This document shows, piece after piece, positions 21,982 to 34,517 of a stretch of DNA of 64,000 nt. Numbering within the stretch: position 1 is the stretch's first letter; every line of letters starts with the position of its first letter. The translations under genes were made by a program, and so were the position numbers. Source of the DNA: Laburnicola sp. R22_1 (taxonomy: Eukaryota; Ascomycota; Dothideomycetes; Pleosporales; Didymosphaeriaceae); the NCBI GenBank assembly GCA_014281115.1, contig JACONQ010000010.1:186001-250000 (forward strand). Reading direction: 5' to 3'. The notes beneath the pieces were generated by a model. That model saw only the letters and a program-made list of their open reading frames with translations, was not told the DNA's origin and did not search any database.

Positions 21982-23251
21982 GGTCGAATTGAGGGGATTG
22001 AGTTTGGTGTGGTGTGAGGAGAGAAAGAGCACCGCCAAAGTTCGGGGCGGGCTATAGAGCAGGAGAAATTGAAGTTTCGTGCATTTGCTCTAGGGAAGGC
22101 AGGCACGCGGGTCTCGGGCCATGACGATAGGATTCTATCCTCCACCGCGGTCACGACGTAGATGATAGGTAGGTAGTACAGTGAGAGCCCGAGCCTGGGG
22201 TGAAACACGTATGTGCTTGTAGCATGTTGGTTCTACAATCACATATGCTCATTCCCGGTGAGATTAGATTGCTGAAATGCACGAAGCAGTTGTTGCTTAT
22301 TGGGCGTAGGTGTACACGAAGGAGGTTAGGACGAATAGCGATCAAAGCCCACAAACAGTGCTGCCCAAGATGCACATACAACGCCTCGGAGAGCATGGCA
22401 TACCATAGCCCTTTGTTCCCGCCGGTTGGCGGCACGAGCGAACGGGAGATGACATGGAGCAGGAGAAAGACAATAGGCAGGCGAGTTGCGAACTAATATG
22501 CAAACAGCCGGCATACCCAAAAGATGCCATTGCGTACAGAACGGGCGTTGAAACGGAGATGGAGGAGTGACAATGTGATATCCAGCGCGCACCCCACATG
22601 ACGCGCAGACGGGGCGTTGGCCGCCCCTTGGCCCGTGCACTGGCAGGATGGCGTCCAAACACCACCCGCAGTCGGTCGCCATCGTGCTTACAACATACCT
22701 TTTTCGTCTGCTTCATATTCCATTCTTGCGCCGAGCTGTCTGCTCACGCCCAATCTTGCTCGCCTTCCTGCCACATCGATTCTATCGCCTCAGCTCTGGG
22801 TGCGGAGATTATTCTCTGGCGCAGAGACAACCCTGTCTCACATCGTCCCGATATCGCAACGGCCTCGTATCTGCCCCAAATGCCAAAGACAGGCCTGCCG
22901 CATCGAATCTAGCAGGTGTGATTTGTTTAGAGAGTATCGAGGCCCGCCATCGTGGTCCGCTGTCTATCTCGAGCACCAGAAGGGCTCCTGCTAAGCAGGA
23001 TTTGGAAGGTGCTACAGCAGATAGCAACGACGGCCAAGCTCATCACTGTCCCTTGCCGCCTGCTTCTCCACAGCCTCCGACTGCTTTGGCTCTTCCCGCG
23101 CTAGGAATCTAGGGGAGCCGGAAACCGCAGATCAATTCCTGCGGGGCTTCTGGTATCGTCGACTAGCATTGGCTACCGCACGCTCTACGCCAACCCCTTG
23201 CTTTCGAGTATATATACACGCTTCTGGACATTTTCAAAACATCCCGCCGAG
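21982..23251. other. Intergenic region between divergent genes
   Basis: About 1.27 kb between the leftward dioxygenase and the rightward F-box gene. Open frames at 22600-23110 are long only by chance; they lack motifs. Confidence 0.5.
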
Positions 23252-24812
23252 ATGACCACTTCTACCACTGCCGCAGACGCAGTACCCTCTCTCTTAACCC
23301 TTCCATCAGAGCTCATCCACCATGTGCTTACTTTCCTGTCCTTGACGGACCTGCTTGCCGTTAGTCTCGTCAACCACGCCCTTCTTGAACACTCTCAGCA
23401 CGATACGCTTTATCAGCCTTTTGTCCAGGATCATGTACCGGGCCGCGTTGTGCGCAAGCCCGAGCATTTGACCTGGCGTGAACTGTTCAAGCTGCACCAT
23501 CCGTATTGGTTTATCCCAAAGAGCAAGATTTGGTTCTCAGACACCATACATACTGGAAAGATTATCATCGCTCGGTACGACCATCGCCTGAATGCCATCG
23601 AGGGGTACGCGCTTGTAGCAGAACGACGGCAACCCATACTGCAAACATGGGACTGGAACCCAGAGGCCATCATACATACATTTAGTCCCCGTATACAGCT
23701 GGACCTTAACGCCCCGGTCGTACGTCTAGATGCTCGTGGATATGAAAACGCAATTGGCGATTTTGGTTACCGCCTACAGAAAGAAGTACCAATGATCCCC
23801 ATCGATGAGCTACGCCGAGGGGATGCGGGCCTGCATTCTCAGCTCATGCTCACGAAGCCGTGGCCCACACGCATCATATCCGAAGCCACGCCAGTATGGC
23901 CTCCGCTTACAGTACCCAGCTCGGTCCGTACCCTTAGAGAATCACCCAGCCACTTCCGCGATCTGACCCATCGTCCCTCGAGATTGTCCGAACTGTCTAC
24001 CGCAAACTTCAGAGTAAAAAGATGGATGGACTTCACAGCGCGGCCCTTCGCTGTCGGTATGAATACAGGCTCGCGGCCGTACGGTGTCAGTATGCGCGCA
24101 GTAGAAGATATAACAACCTGGGCGACGCTCCCTGAAGAGTGCTATACACCCACTGCACAAAAGCCGTGGCAGGGTATTTGGTGCGGAGACTACGCAGGAC
24201 ACGGCTGTGAATTCCTAGTCATCATGCAACCCGACGACCCTAAGCCTTTACCAGCGCGAGCAGAGTGGGCTATCGGCGCAAGCGGACTAGATGGTAGCGT
24301 CAGTAGCGAGAGTAGCGATGGCTCCTGGGTTACGGCGCCAACCAGCTCTACCGGCAACGATATTGGATCTAGCAATGCTACTTCAAACGTTTTGTCGGCA
24401 GGGCCAGCTCCTGGAGCCGGAGATACTTATCACTCTGACGATGAGGGCATATACAGAGGCCGTATTGAGGCAGTCAAGCTCACGGGAGATCCGAACATAC
24501 CCCGCGGAGAGTATACATTCATAGCACCAGATATCGGTCCCAATGGCTTGATACGAGTCGCTTCGGAGGAATTGTTCAAAGGAGCACATATCGTCAAAAG
24601 CGTCGGTCACATCGCCGGTCGAGGCTTTGTAGATGGTCAGTCTTTGCTAGATGTTGGATATTGATCCAGTAGGCTAACTTTGTGTAGACGACTACATGCC
24701 GTCTCAACTCATCCTCATCTCGCACGACCGCCTCGCGCAGTATTGGGAAACATTTGGGCATGTATCCTTTTACCAGCGCGTGAACATTGAGGAATTTACG
24801 AGGATTCCGTAG
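23252..24812 (+). CDS. F-box protein
   Basis: Exon 1 is 23252-24635 and exon 2 is 24688-24812, with a 52-bp intron (GTCAGT donor, GGCTAAC branch, GTGTAG acceptor, phase 1), giving 502 residues. Residues 14-55 form an F-box (SLLTLPSELIHHVLTFLSLT, then DLLAVSLVNHALLEHSQHDT), which recruits substrates to Skp1-cullin ubiquitin ligases. The C-terminal half has GIWCGDYAGHGCEFLVIMQP, a Ser-rich acidic insert, then RGRIEAVKLTGDPNIPRGEY and, in exon 2, PSQLILISHDRLAQYW plus GHVSFYQRV. This arrangement is familiar from fungal F-box proteins of about 500 residues. Without splicing the frame would end at 24664 and lose this conserved end. The substrate is unknown. Confidence 0.85.
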
Positions 24813-25105
24813 AGGCGCTTGAAGGTCTAGCAAATCGAAACAGATGTACATAGGATTGTGGATTCTATAACCCCAGGGCTTGCCATGATGAATATGTAGT
24901 AGTATTACGTACCATTCTGGCTAGCTCCTTTGAGCCCCTCAACGTCATCGTGATCCGTCAACAATTTTGTCGTGGGGCAAACAAGCGTTCGCGTTGCTTG
25001 TTCCGACACACAGGAACAAACTCTATTACACTCTTCTTCTACCTCCCACTATTATATCTCTGAGCAGCTTCTAAGCGCAGGACCTCCGACTGTGTGGCAT
25101 CCACA

Positions 25106-26327
25106 ATGCCCCACCACGAGCAATACATTCTGCGCGTCACCGCCGGGGCGACCTACGATACATCCAAACACGAAGATGTGCACGTCAACACCGAGAAGCC
25201 TATAAATATCTCTTCGGAGCATCTCGACGCGCGGTTACACATTCGGGTCAAGGACTACAGAGGTGCGCTGTGCCCTCACGCGCACGCGACAGCAACCCCG
25301 CTCTTCAGCGCGTCGCACGCAAACACACTTGTAGCCATACACATGTCACATACTAACGCGCCCACCGCAGGGCTCCCCCCAAACTCCCCCTCCACATCAC
25401 CCTACTTCTCCACCCCGCAACACCCCTACGACCGCTACTCGATCGCCTTCTCCTTCACGCCGAAGCGCCACATCCCGGGGGACCACCTCGTCTTCGGCAA
25501 CGACTTCGCGCACCCGATCCGCGACCGGCTGCCCCCGCTGTTCGATAAAGCCTTCGGCATCGTAAAATGGTGGATCGACCCCGGGCTCGACGGCGACGTC
25601 TACGCCGACGAACCGTATCTGTATGGCGCGCTGCTGAGCAGTATTAATGTCCTGCGTATAGGGGGGAAGGCGGGCGGGTCGTCGGGCTCTGCGTCTGAAG
25701 AGGAAGAGGAAGACGAAGAGGAAGAGAACGACGGCGCCGCAGAAGCAGAAGCAGAAGCCGACGCACAAGCCATCGTATACGAAGAAGGCGCCGAAGGCTC
25801 GGGCGTCACGGTGCGCTCCACGCTCGGCATCCCCTCGACGCCCGCCCAGCGGCAAAAACACTTCCTCTCCCCGGCGCGCAGGCAAGAATTCGACTTCGAA
25901 GCCGGGCGCGAGTACAAGTGCGACTTCTTCAACCCGTATGTCGATTTCAATGAGTTTGCGTTGCGGATTGGCTATGGGCTTCCGGCGATTAGTATCATTG
26001 GGCATTGGGATGGCCAGCCGCTTCGGTACGTCTGTTTTGTTTGTTTGTTCTTGCGCGCGCGCGCGCTTGCTATAAAATGGCTACACTATTTAGTGGAATT
26101 GGTTCGCGGTCTAACTAACTAACGCAAGCACGCATTCTCTCAGATACGTGCTCAAAGATCGAAACACGAATACGGAGCTCTTTGTGGTTATTTTTCAGCT
26201 TGTTCCGACGGAGGAGGCGAGGAGGGAAGAGGGCGTTGAGGATGCGGAGGAGAAGTTGAGGAAGGTGCATGGCGGGGAGGAGAAGGTGGAGGCGGAACGG
26301 GGTGCTGAGGATGATGAGTTGGATTGA
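25106..26327 (+). CDS. DUF1769 / UPF0590-type fungal protein
   Basis: Exons are 25106-25262, 25371-26025 and 26144-26327. The introns are 25263-25370 (GTGCGC...CCGCAG) and 26026-26143 (GTACGT, CTAACTAACTAAC branch, CTCAG). The protein of about 331 residues begins MPHHEQYILRVTAGATYDTS and contains the DUF1769 signature HLVFGNDFAHPIRDRLPPLF, then VKWWIDPGLDGDVYADEPYLY, and FNPYVDFNEFALRIG with VLKDRNTNTELFVVIFQLVP. An acidic insert (EEEEEDEEEEND) splits the domain. The biochemical role of the family is unknown. It converges on the homoisocitrate dehydrogenase gene (426 bp between the stops). Confidence 0.85.
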
Positions 26328-26753
26328 GTGTGTTCGATGGAGGGGTGGGGAGTCAAGAGGGGAAAGGGAAGAGAGGGATGGAAGAGAAAGGGTGGGGAGG
26401 GCATGGCATGATTTTAACGAATAAGGCGTTCAGTACGGCGGCTAAGGGTATGGTATTTTGTTTGAAGAGGAGTGTAAGGAGTATACGGTAGCATTAGATC
26501 CCTAGGGCGCGTTTACGGGGTATCAGGGCCGTGTATATGGCACAGCTATGATATGCCCCCTTTACCGTATAATTCCTCTTACGAGCTTCATGAGTACTCA
26601 TGGTGGGTTGGAGAGGCGATGAGCCGTGGTACTAAGTATAAGTTTTTACTACAGCTATTGGTACGGAATTGTTGCTGCCCCATCTCACCACACCACACTT
26701 CCAACCCATGTAGAAAATCCACCAAACACATGCCTACCCAACATCCCCTAATC
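26328..26753. other. Intergenic region between convergent genes
   Basis: Shared 3' flank of the DUF1769 and LYS12 genes; no other feature. Confidence 0.5.
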
Positions 26754-27985
<1,232 letters not shown>

Positions 27986-28747
27986 TTTTGGCTGGTTGGG
28001 CGTGGGGGAGGATGATGGGGATGGAGATTTTTTGGTGTTTGGGGGAGTGATTGGATGGCCGGTTTTCGGAGAGGGAATGCCCTAGGTGGGTTCGGGTTAG
28101 ACTAGTTTAGTGACACCCCTAGTGTACGTCTTTGTTTTGGTTGCATCTCTTCCTGCCTCTTCACATATGATTTTTCGAGCACACGTCTAGCTTGTAGGCA
28201 TCTATATGCGTTGGTCGCGACCTAGAATGCCAGCAAGTCAAATTTCAATTTCTATTTCTCATAGCCGATCTTGGAGTGTATCGAGCTCGATGTACTACTG
28301 TGTATATTTTCTGACCTGATAGGAGCAAAATTATGCGTCTAGCATTATCGGCTCTGCGGTTTTGTTTTGACGATGATTCTACTCATGAATACAGCGCGTA
28401 CATGTGATACGGTTGCAGTCGCTTGTAGCATAACGGGTCGAAGCGCAGACCTATGTATGCATGGTTGTTGAAAAGCCGTAGCGATGATCTCAGTTAAGCA
28501 TGCGATACTAGACCAGCAACTCTTACTGTTCGGCAGTGATGAGTTAACGTATCCGTATGGTAGCACTGTGTGCTAGGTACTGGGTTTTAGTGGCTCCGTG
28601 TTTTACCCCTCTCTGTGTATTGTGCGGACTTGAACTAGGTTAGAATCTCCCACGACGACGGTCATTTAGTATCCGTTTGGTAGTTCTCTGATATATGCCT
28701 CCTACACATTATAATGGCTAAGATGTCTTGCTGGTATTATATCAAGA

Positions 28748-28817
28748 GAAAGACTTCGCGCACGTTCAGTACACGGTACAATATAGTTAGGGAAAGCTGT
28801 TCGGGTGCTGATTTTTT
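28748..28817. repeat. Short dispersed sequence, copy A
   Basis: Shares GACTTCGCGCACGTTC, GTACACGGTA, GGAAAGCTGT and GGGTGCT in fixed order with copies at 36186-36259 and 41480-41552. No flanking duplication was found for this copy. Confidence 0.7.
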
Positions 28818-28953
28818 TCATTCATATCCGTTTATAGTCGACTTGACCTTTTATAGATTACAAGACTTAACAGCACAACTAAAGTTTAACAGCTAAAGTA
28901 CGTAAAAAAAGGGCGTAATTAGGATTAAGTATAGTGGGGAGCCAAAGTATGAC

Positions 28954-29468
28954 CAGTGTGTCCAACAGTCAGTTACTGAACGTTTTTTGGCCTTTTTCAA
29001 GTGAACACTGCCGTCACGTGGCTACTGACTGTACTGTCGACTAGGGGTGTTACACTAGTTACTGTCACCTAACAGTAACTGCTATTACATGCTTACTGAC
29101 TATACTGTTAGGGGCAGTAACTATAGTAAGTACACAGTACCTTCCTATAATAGCTAGCGTTCACGTGTCAATTCACGTGTCAATTCACGTGTTAATTCAC
29201 GTATCAACTCACATATCAACTCTTTATGGGTAACTAGGCACCTCCTACTTAGGTGGGCACCTAGGCGCCTCCTAGGCTCACTTACACGTTAATTCACACA
29301 TCAATTCACACGTATTACCCAATTAGGCAAGTTCAACAGTCTTACTGCGGTTACTAGCATGTTACTGTACAGTCGGTCACTGCCCTAACATGCCTGACTA
29401 CTGTACTGTCCACCAACAGTAAGTGAACAGTCAGTGACCGGAAGTAAGACTGACTATTGGACACACTG
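28954..29468. mobile_element. Non-autonomous hAT element (MITE), 515 bp
   Basis: Terminal inverted repeats are CAGTGTGTCCAACAGTCAGT at 28954-28973 and, inverted, 29449-29468 (19/20). They sit inside perfect 8-bp duplications AGTATGAC at 28946-28953 and 29469-29476. The inner TIR part CCAAYAGTCRGT is shared with the autonomous hAT at 10283-15502, so they are probably of one family. The interior has many GTTACTG/CAGTAAC motifs, a tandem of TTCACGTGTCAA-like 12-mers (about 29159-29215) and CACCTAGG palindromes. No transposase. Confidence 0.9.
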
Positions 29469-30287
29469 AGTATGACGCGCTAATTGTAAATAATTATTAA
29501 CTTTAAGCTGTGCACTATGTAAAACTTAACAAAGTACTCAACAGATCTGCATCAAAGATCATTTGGAGTGCTGAAAATATGCAGTGAGTTAGTAATTCAT
29601 ATCGACCTAACAGTACTATCAGCAGGATTAGGTCAGCACATATGAGGCGAGCAGCGCAAGGGTGCGAGCTACGTGGTATGCTTGCAATGCTTATCTGGAG
29701 TTATTTATAAGCAGGTTGATACAGCGGATATGCGCCTATACACATTGTCGTTTGTTTCGTCGTCTCTTCGTATGGATTTTATCTTAAATCAATCATCACG
29801 ATCATTATTTTTGTCGCGAAATCTACCGGTCACTTCCGTAAGCTCAAGACAGCGATATACTAACCCCATTAAAGAATTCGTGGCCGATATTAAGATGCGT
29901 ACAAAGCCAACATTAGCCATAAATTGTTAATAATTGCTAGAAAAAATTTGTATAGGCTTGTTTAATATAGAGAGGTATGTTTAGCTATATACTAGAAAGT
30001 ATAAACATAGTTTGCATACTCTATTGTTAGCTATCAGGTCTTAGTATTGACACGAATTATTTCATGAGGGTGGTGCATGTAGCTGACAAGGATTGGGGAT
30101 ATACGAAGTAGTGGTGGCGGGGGCTGACAGCGGGGTTGCAGGCGCCCTCCAAAGAGTCCGACCTTCCCTCATCATCACCACGACCTATCATATCTCATAG
30201 CTTTGAATAGCTATATATTGTCAGATATTGTCTCAAAATTATCAGTCCGGAAGAGCTGCTGCGCTTATTCGCACGTGCCGAGCGAGT

Positions 30288-32570
30288 ATGGAGCCCTTTG
30301 CGGCCGCCAGCCTTGCGGGAAATATTTTACAGTTCATCCAGTTCACCACGCAACTGGTATCCACAAGCCGGGAGATAATCGAGTCAGGGACAAAGGACGA
30401 GTACCTTGAGCTGGAGCTTATTGCTAAAGATTTGCGGACCCGAGCAGACCGTATCGTCAGACTAAAGACCTCAGGAAACTTCCAGCCTCTTAAACAAAAC
30501 GAGGAAGATCAACCGCTGGAGGTCCTAGCGATCAAATGCAAAGATATCGCCGATGAACTCATAAATGTTCTTGAAAACTTGAAGCTGGAGCCTGGAAGCA
30601 ACAGATGGAAGAGCTTCACTACAGCATTAAGAACCCAGTGGCAAGATCATAAGATTGAGGCTTTGCGAGATAGATTGCAAAGCTTACGACAAGCCATTAA
30701 CGCACATCTCTCAGAAGGATATCAATCCCTTATCATCTCACGTATGGATGAGCTTGTCGAAAGGAGCCGTCAACTGGAGTCCCGAACACAGGCCATCGAG
30801 GCCCCGAAAGCAGACTTCGTTAACATCTTCAATGAACAGAACGTGGAGAAGCCTAGCAGGATTGCTGCGGAAAGCCTGAGCTATTCTGCAGAACAAATCG
30901 TACTGTCTGAACTGCGCTTCCCTCATTTGGATTATCGCTACGTTAATATTTCATCCGCGCACCGCAAAACTTTGTCTTGGCTGTTTGGTGCTTCCGATGA
31001 GAGAGGAAAACAAGTTGATTCGCCGAATTTCGTGGAATGGCTACAGTCAGAAGACGACTTGTATTGGATTTCCGGGCGACCTGGTTCAGGGAAATCCACA
31101 CTCATGAAATTCCTTTGCACTCACGACCAAACAAAGGAGAATCTAAAGTCCTGGGCCAAGAATGACGACGTCATCATCGCGGAGTACTTCTTCTGGACCA
31201 CCGGAAAGAACAATCTTCAAAAATCGCAGCAGGGTCTTCTCCGATCGCTCCTGTACCAGATCTTACGACAAACTCCAGACTACATTCGTCTCGTCTTTCC
31301 GGGTGCTTGGCGGTCACACAATGTGTTTAACAACGTGGCTTCAGGGAATAGTAGCATTGATTCGGACACTTCTGTGCCAACAGACGTGCCCGGGTTAGTC
31401 GCTGCACTGAAACGTACATGCACGTTCTTGACTCAGTCAAGCAAACGGCTCTGCTTTTTCATCGATGGCTTGGACGAATATGAAGGAAAAAAAGTGGACG
31501 TTATTGAGCTGATTGGGGGCTTGAAAGCTCTCAACCATGTCAAAATCTGCATTTCCAGTCGCCAGTGGAACGAGTTCGAAGACGCATACGGGAAAAATGG
31601 CACAGCCAAGCTTTATATGCAAGACTTCAACACTGAGGACATCACGTCTTATGTCGAGGATGTGTTTCAGAACGACGACAACTATCAAGAGCTCGAAGAC
31701 AAAGAGTCGCATGGGGAGACACTCGTTAATGAGATAGTCTCCAAAGCAAACGGTGTCTTCTTATGGGTTACCCTTGTCGTACGTTCGTTTCAAGAGGGTC
31801 TGCAAGAAGGAGACAGCATCAGACGCTTGCAGAATCGACTGCATGAACTGCCGAGTGAACTGGAACAGTTATTCGATCGGATACTGTTCCACGACGTCAA
31901 GCCATCTTACCGCAGTCAGGGTGCTCAGATATTACTAGTAGCACTCAAAGCAAAAGATACTCTCCCACTAATGGCATACTGGTTCTTGGACGCGCCAGAG
32001 TTGCCCGCTGAGCGAGAACCCCTAAGGTCCCAGGAAACGATTAGGCGGCACAAACAAACAAAGAAGCGGTTGATTGCGAGTTGCAGAGGGCTTTTGGAAC
32101 CTCATTATCAATCCACAAACCCTCAAGAGGGTTCCCTGCCTAATGGAGTTCTCTTCGAATACAAAGTGGATTTCCTTCATCGCACAGTCAGAGATTACTT
32201 GGAGCTGCCGACTACGGATATCCAACGCTGGGCACCTGCTGGCTTTGATCCGCACGAGGCCATATGCAAGATTCTCTATTCACATGTTAAATTGGCGCCT
32301 CATGGTCATGAATATGGTCCCCATATCGCAACGCTTTGTGCGATATTTGACTACCATGCTCAAGTACTACGGCAAACTGAGAAATACAACGCTAATATTC
32401 GAGGACTGGAAACTGAGCTGCTGGATATGACATTGCAATATGGTGTAAAGACTAAGCTTCCCTCGGCGATTCCCCAACTTAGAGCACCGGAGCAGCCAAC
32501 ATCCACAAGAAAGCGATTGGTTTCAAGGTTGAGTCGCACGGGATCCAGATCCACAGGAGGCACAAAATAG
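30288..32570 (+). CDS. NACHT-domain NLR (STAND NTPase) without C-terminal repeats
   Basis: A 760-codon intronless frame from ATG at 30288 (MEPFAAASLAGNILQFIQFT). The N-terminal 200 residues are helical and resemble the HeLo/SesA-like start of fungal NLRs. The NACHT domain begins near residue 255: Walker A GRPGSGKST (about 262), then DDVIIAEYFFWTTG and Walker B RLCFFIDGLDEYEG (about 385), with SRQWNEFEDAYG and ITSYVEDVF, and the winged-helix-like ANGVFLWVTLVVRSFQEGLQ and VDFLHRTVRDYLE. It ends in a basic tail with no ankyrin, WD40 or TPR repeats, so the sensor is absent or carried elsewhere. Family role: nucleotide-driven oligomerisation leading to non-self-triggered cell death. A HET gene faces it with only 141 bp between the stops. 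An earlier non-ATG frame upstream is not used. Confidence 0.88.
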   Translation: MEPFAAASLAGNILQFIQFTTQLVSTSREIIESGTKDEYLELELIAKDLRTRADRIVRLKTSGNFQPLKQNEEDQPLEVLAIKCKDIADELINVLENLKLEPGSNRWKSFTTALRTQWQDHKIEALRDRLQSLRQAINAHLSEGYQSLIISRMDELVERSRQLESRTQAIEAPKADFVNIFNEQNVEKPSRIAAESLSYSAEQIVLSELRFPHLDYRYVNISSAHRKTLSWLFGASDERGKQVDSPNFVEWLQSEDDLYWISGRPGSGKSTLMKFLCTHDQTKENLKSWAKNDDVIIAEYFFWTTGKNNLQKSQQGLLRSLLYQILRQTPDYIRLVFPGAWRSHNVFNNVASGNSSIDSDTSVPTDVPGLVAALKRTCTFLTQSSKRLCFFIDGLDEYEGKKVDVIELIGGLKALNHVKICISSRQWNEFEDAYGKNGTAKLYMQDFNTEDITSYVEDVFQNDDNYQELEDKESHGETLVNEIVSKANGVFLWVTLVVRSFQEGLQEGDSIRRLQNRLHELPSELEQLFDRILFHDVKPSYRSQGAQILLVALKAKDTLPLMAYWFLDAPELPAEREPLRSQETIRRHKQTKKRLIASCRGLLEPHYQSTNPQEGSLPNGVLFEYKVDFLHRTVRDYLELPTTDIQRWAPAGFDPHEAICKILYSHVKLAPHGHEYGPHIATLCAIFDYHAQVLRQTEKYNANIRGLETELLDMTLQYGVKTKLPSAIPQLRAPEQPTSTRKRLVSRLSRTGSRSTGGTK

Positions 32571-32711
32571 ACCTACAGTACTACTAGGACAAAAGTCTGA
32601 GTGCACTGTGTTACCCCAGGATAAGCAATACCAAAACCAACTGTCCTTAAACTTTTCTCCTGTAGCTGTATCGCATTTGGAAAATGTGGTACACTCGGCG
32701 GTCTGGTATGC

Positions 32712-34517
32712 TTAACGTAGAAGGAACTCCATTTCTTCTAAATCGTCGATACTGCTCGCTTCTCCATGCATCATGCCGTGGACGTAGGCCTCTCCAAAGT
32801 TTTCGTACCATGTGTACCCCTTCTCATCCCTATATGGACGTAGTATATACGGCACTCGACTACCGTTAAGAATACACACAAAATCATCGCGTCTTGTGTT
32901 TTTGGGGATGAGGCAGAAATGCTTGTTCCTCGTGATCCCAAACCTCCTGTCGTGAGAAGGGAAACAGGCGGCGTAGAACAACTGTATAGAAGACGACTCT
33001 TCCGCATCGGGATTTTCGAGATAGTCCAGAAAATTCTTTATCTCCCGGAGACGGTCTTTGATGCTGGGAAATGGCATCTCCCAAATGTGGTTGCAACCCC
33101 TGGCTTGGATCGTGTCCCCGTACTCGAGCAGTACATCTTCTTCTGTCCGCCTTTTGTGTGCTCGTTCCTTTGCAAATTCAAGCCACTCGTCAAAGAATAA
33201 CAAGTTGCCGCTGCTTGCGAAGTAATGATCACAGTGGCGTCGTGGCGGCATATAATCGCTGATGTCCCGGATAGTATCAACCACAAAGCCGGTAAACGCC
33301 AGCTCCATCTCTGTGCCAGGCTCGCAGGAATATTTTCTAGGGTCTAAGCGGGTTGAAGCGGTCAGATTGCTCGCAGGATGGTTGAGAAGGAATCGGTTGG
33401 AGTGTGTCCACCAGTTTGGGCACCATGAGGGCCAACCGGAACTTGGTCGGAGGTTCTCAACCAGAGAGAGGCTCAGGGGTTGATCATACAAGTTGTTGAG
33501 ATCCAAGAAAGCTTGAGTATAGGCAGCATTGAAGTTTTTCCCTTCTGGGTATCGTTCTCCTCCAATTAAATAGGCCGCGTAGACATAATTCGTCAAATCT
33601 GCCACCCGCCACTGACAGGCACGCATTCCCAGCAGTATATCTGGTATTGATATTCCGTGTGGATGATGATACTTGCGCCGCATTGATTCAGTCTGAAGTA
33701 CGAACATCGTTCCTTGCGACTGGAAATCTGCCTGCGGAGGAGTTAGAAAGGTGCAAGCAAGAATTGTCTTAGCAAGTTGAGTCCATGATATGTTATTTTG
33801 ACCGTCAAAAATTACTGGATTCTTGGAGTAAACGATGTGTGGAATTTTCCAGAGTCTATTATGAGTAGGGTTAGCATGATCCTCAATACGATCGCCAATA
33901 TACCTTTTGAAATACCGGTTCTCAAAAAACGCGTTTGCGTGAAGCCAGGTCCGTTCATCAATCGTGTCTCTTGCCGCCTTGAGGGCAACTAGATCATTGG
34001 GCATCAGCTTGTGGGGCGAGTGAAAAATATCTTTTGCTGAGAGACATTCGGTTATCGCGGCTTCGTAGTTCTCAACGCGCCGAGACATGCCAGCTATCAG
34101 CTCCTGGATTGATTGACAATATTCGATGCCAGTCCAGCAGAGCGTGCGGGTAGCCGTGCGATATATAGCATTCATATTTCTAAAGGCCTGGACTTTGTCG
34201 GATTCATCTCCCCCATTGATACAGATGAAGTCGATCCAGAGGTATGGCAAGGTTGAGGATTGCACCATCAACTGCAGAAATGCGTGTAGATTGGAGTTGA
34301 CCCAGAGCTTCTGCGGGGTATGAGCATCGTGAACAATGATTTGCGCTGCATCTGCATTTAGATTTCCCAACTCATACGATAGCGCATTGAATGGTGGTGC
34401 CTTCGCCAAAGCGTAGTGGTGTATTTCGATGCGGATAGGATCAGTATCGTGAGGCAGGAGCTTCAATAACCGAATCTCGTCGCCGAAATTCAACGGTTTG
34501 TGTTGATAAGGTTCCAT
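32712..34517 (-). CDS. HET-domain (heterokaryon incompatibility) protein
   Basis: A single-exon frame of 601 residues from ATG at 34517 (MEPYQHKPLNFGDEIRLLKL). The HET domain occupies about residues 35-190: FNALSYELGNLNADAAQIIV, HAFLQLMVQS, LPYLWIDFICINGGDESDKV and MNAIYRTATRTLCWTG. Two usual HET residues differ: the Trp of ALSYxWG is Leu, and the NQ after ICI is GG. The rest follows the common pattern of large fungal HET proteins (PSSGWPSWCPNWW, TGFVVDTIRDIS, ARRFCxT-like region absent; C-terminal FCLIPKNTRRDDFVCILNGS). HET domains are TIR-related effectors of vegetative incompatibility. Convergent with the NLR gene. Confidence 0.88.
   Translation of the reverse strand: MEPYQHKPLNFGDEIRLLKLLPHDTDPIRIEIHHYALAKAPPFNALSYELGNLNADAAQIIVHDAHTPQKLWVNSNLHAFLQLMVQSSTLPYLWIDFICINGGDESDKVQAFRNMNAIYRTATRTLCWTGIEYCQSIQELIAGMSRRVENYEAAITECLSAKDIFHSPHKLMPNDLVALKAARDTIDERTWLHANAFFENRYFKRYIGDRIEDHANPTHNRLWKIPHIVYSKNPVIFDGQNNISWTQLAKTILACTFLTPPQADFQSQGTMFVLQTESMRRKYHHPHGISIPDILLGMRACQWRVADLTNYVYAAYLIGGERYPEGKNFNAAYTQAFLDLNNLYDQPLSLSLVENLRPSSGWPSWCPNWWTHSNRFLLNHPASNLTASTRLDPRKYSCEPGTEMELAFTGFVVDTIRDISDYMPPRRHCDHYFASSGNLLFFDEWLEFAKERAHKRRTEEDVLLEYGDTIQARGCNHIWEMPFPSIKDRLREIKNFLDYLENPDAEESSSIQLFYAACFPSHDRRFGITRNKHFCLIPKNTRRDDFVCILNGSRVPYILRPYRDEKGYTWYENFGEAYVHGMMHGEASSIDDLEEMEFLLR

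Larger units (their letters stand above)
28620..30065. repeat. Degenerate dispersed repeat (copy 1), hosting a MITE
   Basis: Two blocks recur at 44460-44765. Block one, around 28630-28665, contains GAACTAGGTTAGAATCTCCC; the other copy is inverted, near 44553-44595, with TCGAACTAGGTTCGAATCTC on its minus strand. Block two, 29870-30060, has AATTCGTGGCCGATATTAAG, then AGAAAGTATAAACATAGTTTG and GTTAGCTATCAGGTCTTAGT; it matches 44650-44760 on the plus strand. The DNA is AT-shifted, with no frame of interest. The exact limits and the element type are not clear. Confidence 0.5.

Noticed and set aside
22598..23112. Overlapping frames of 104-154 codons before the F-box gene
   Set aside because: No domain, start context or intron signals; lies in the expected promoter region.
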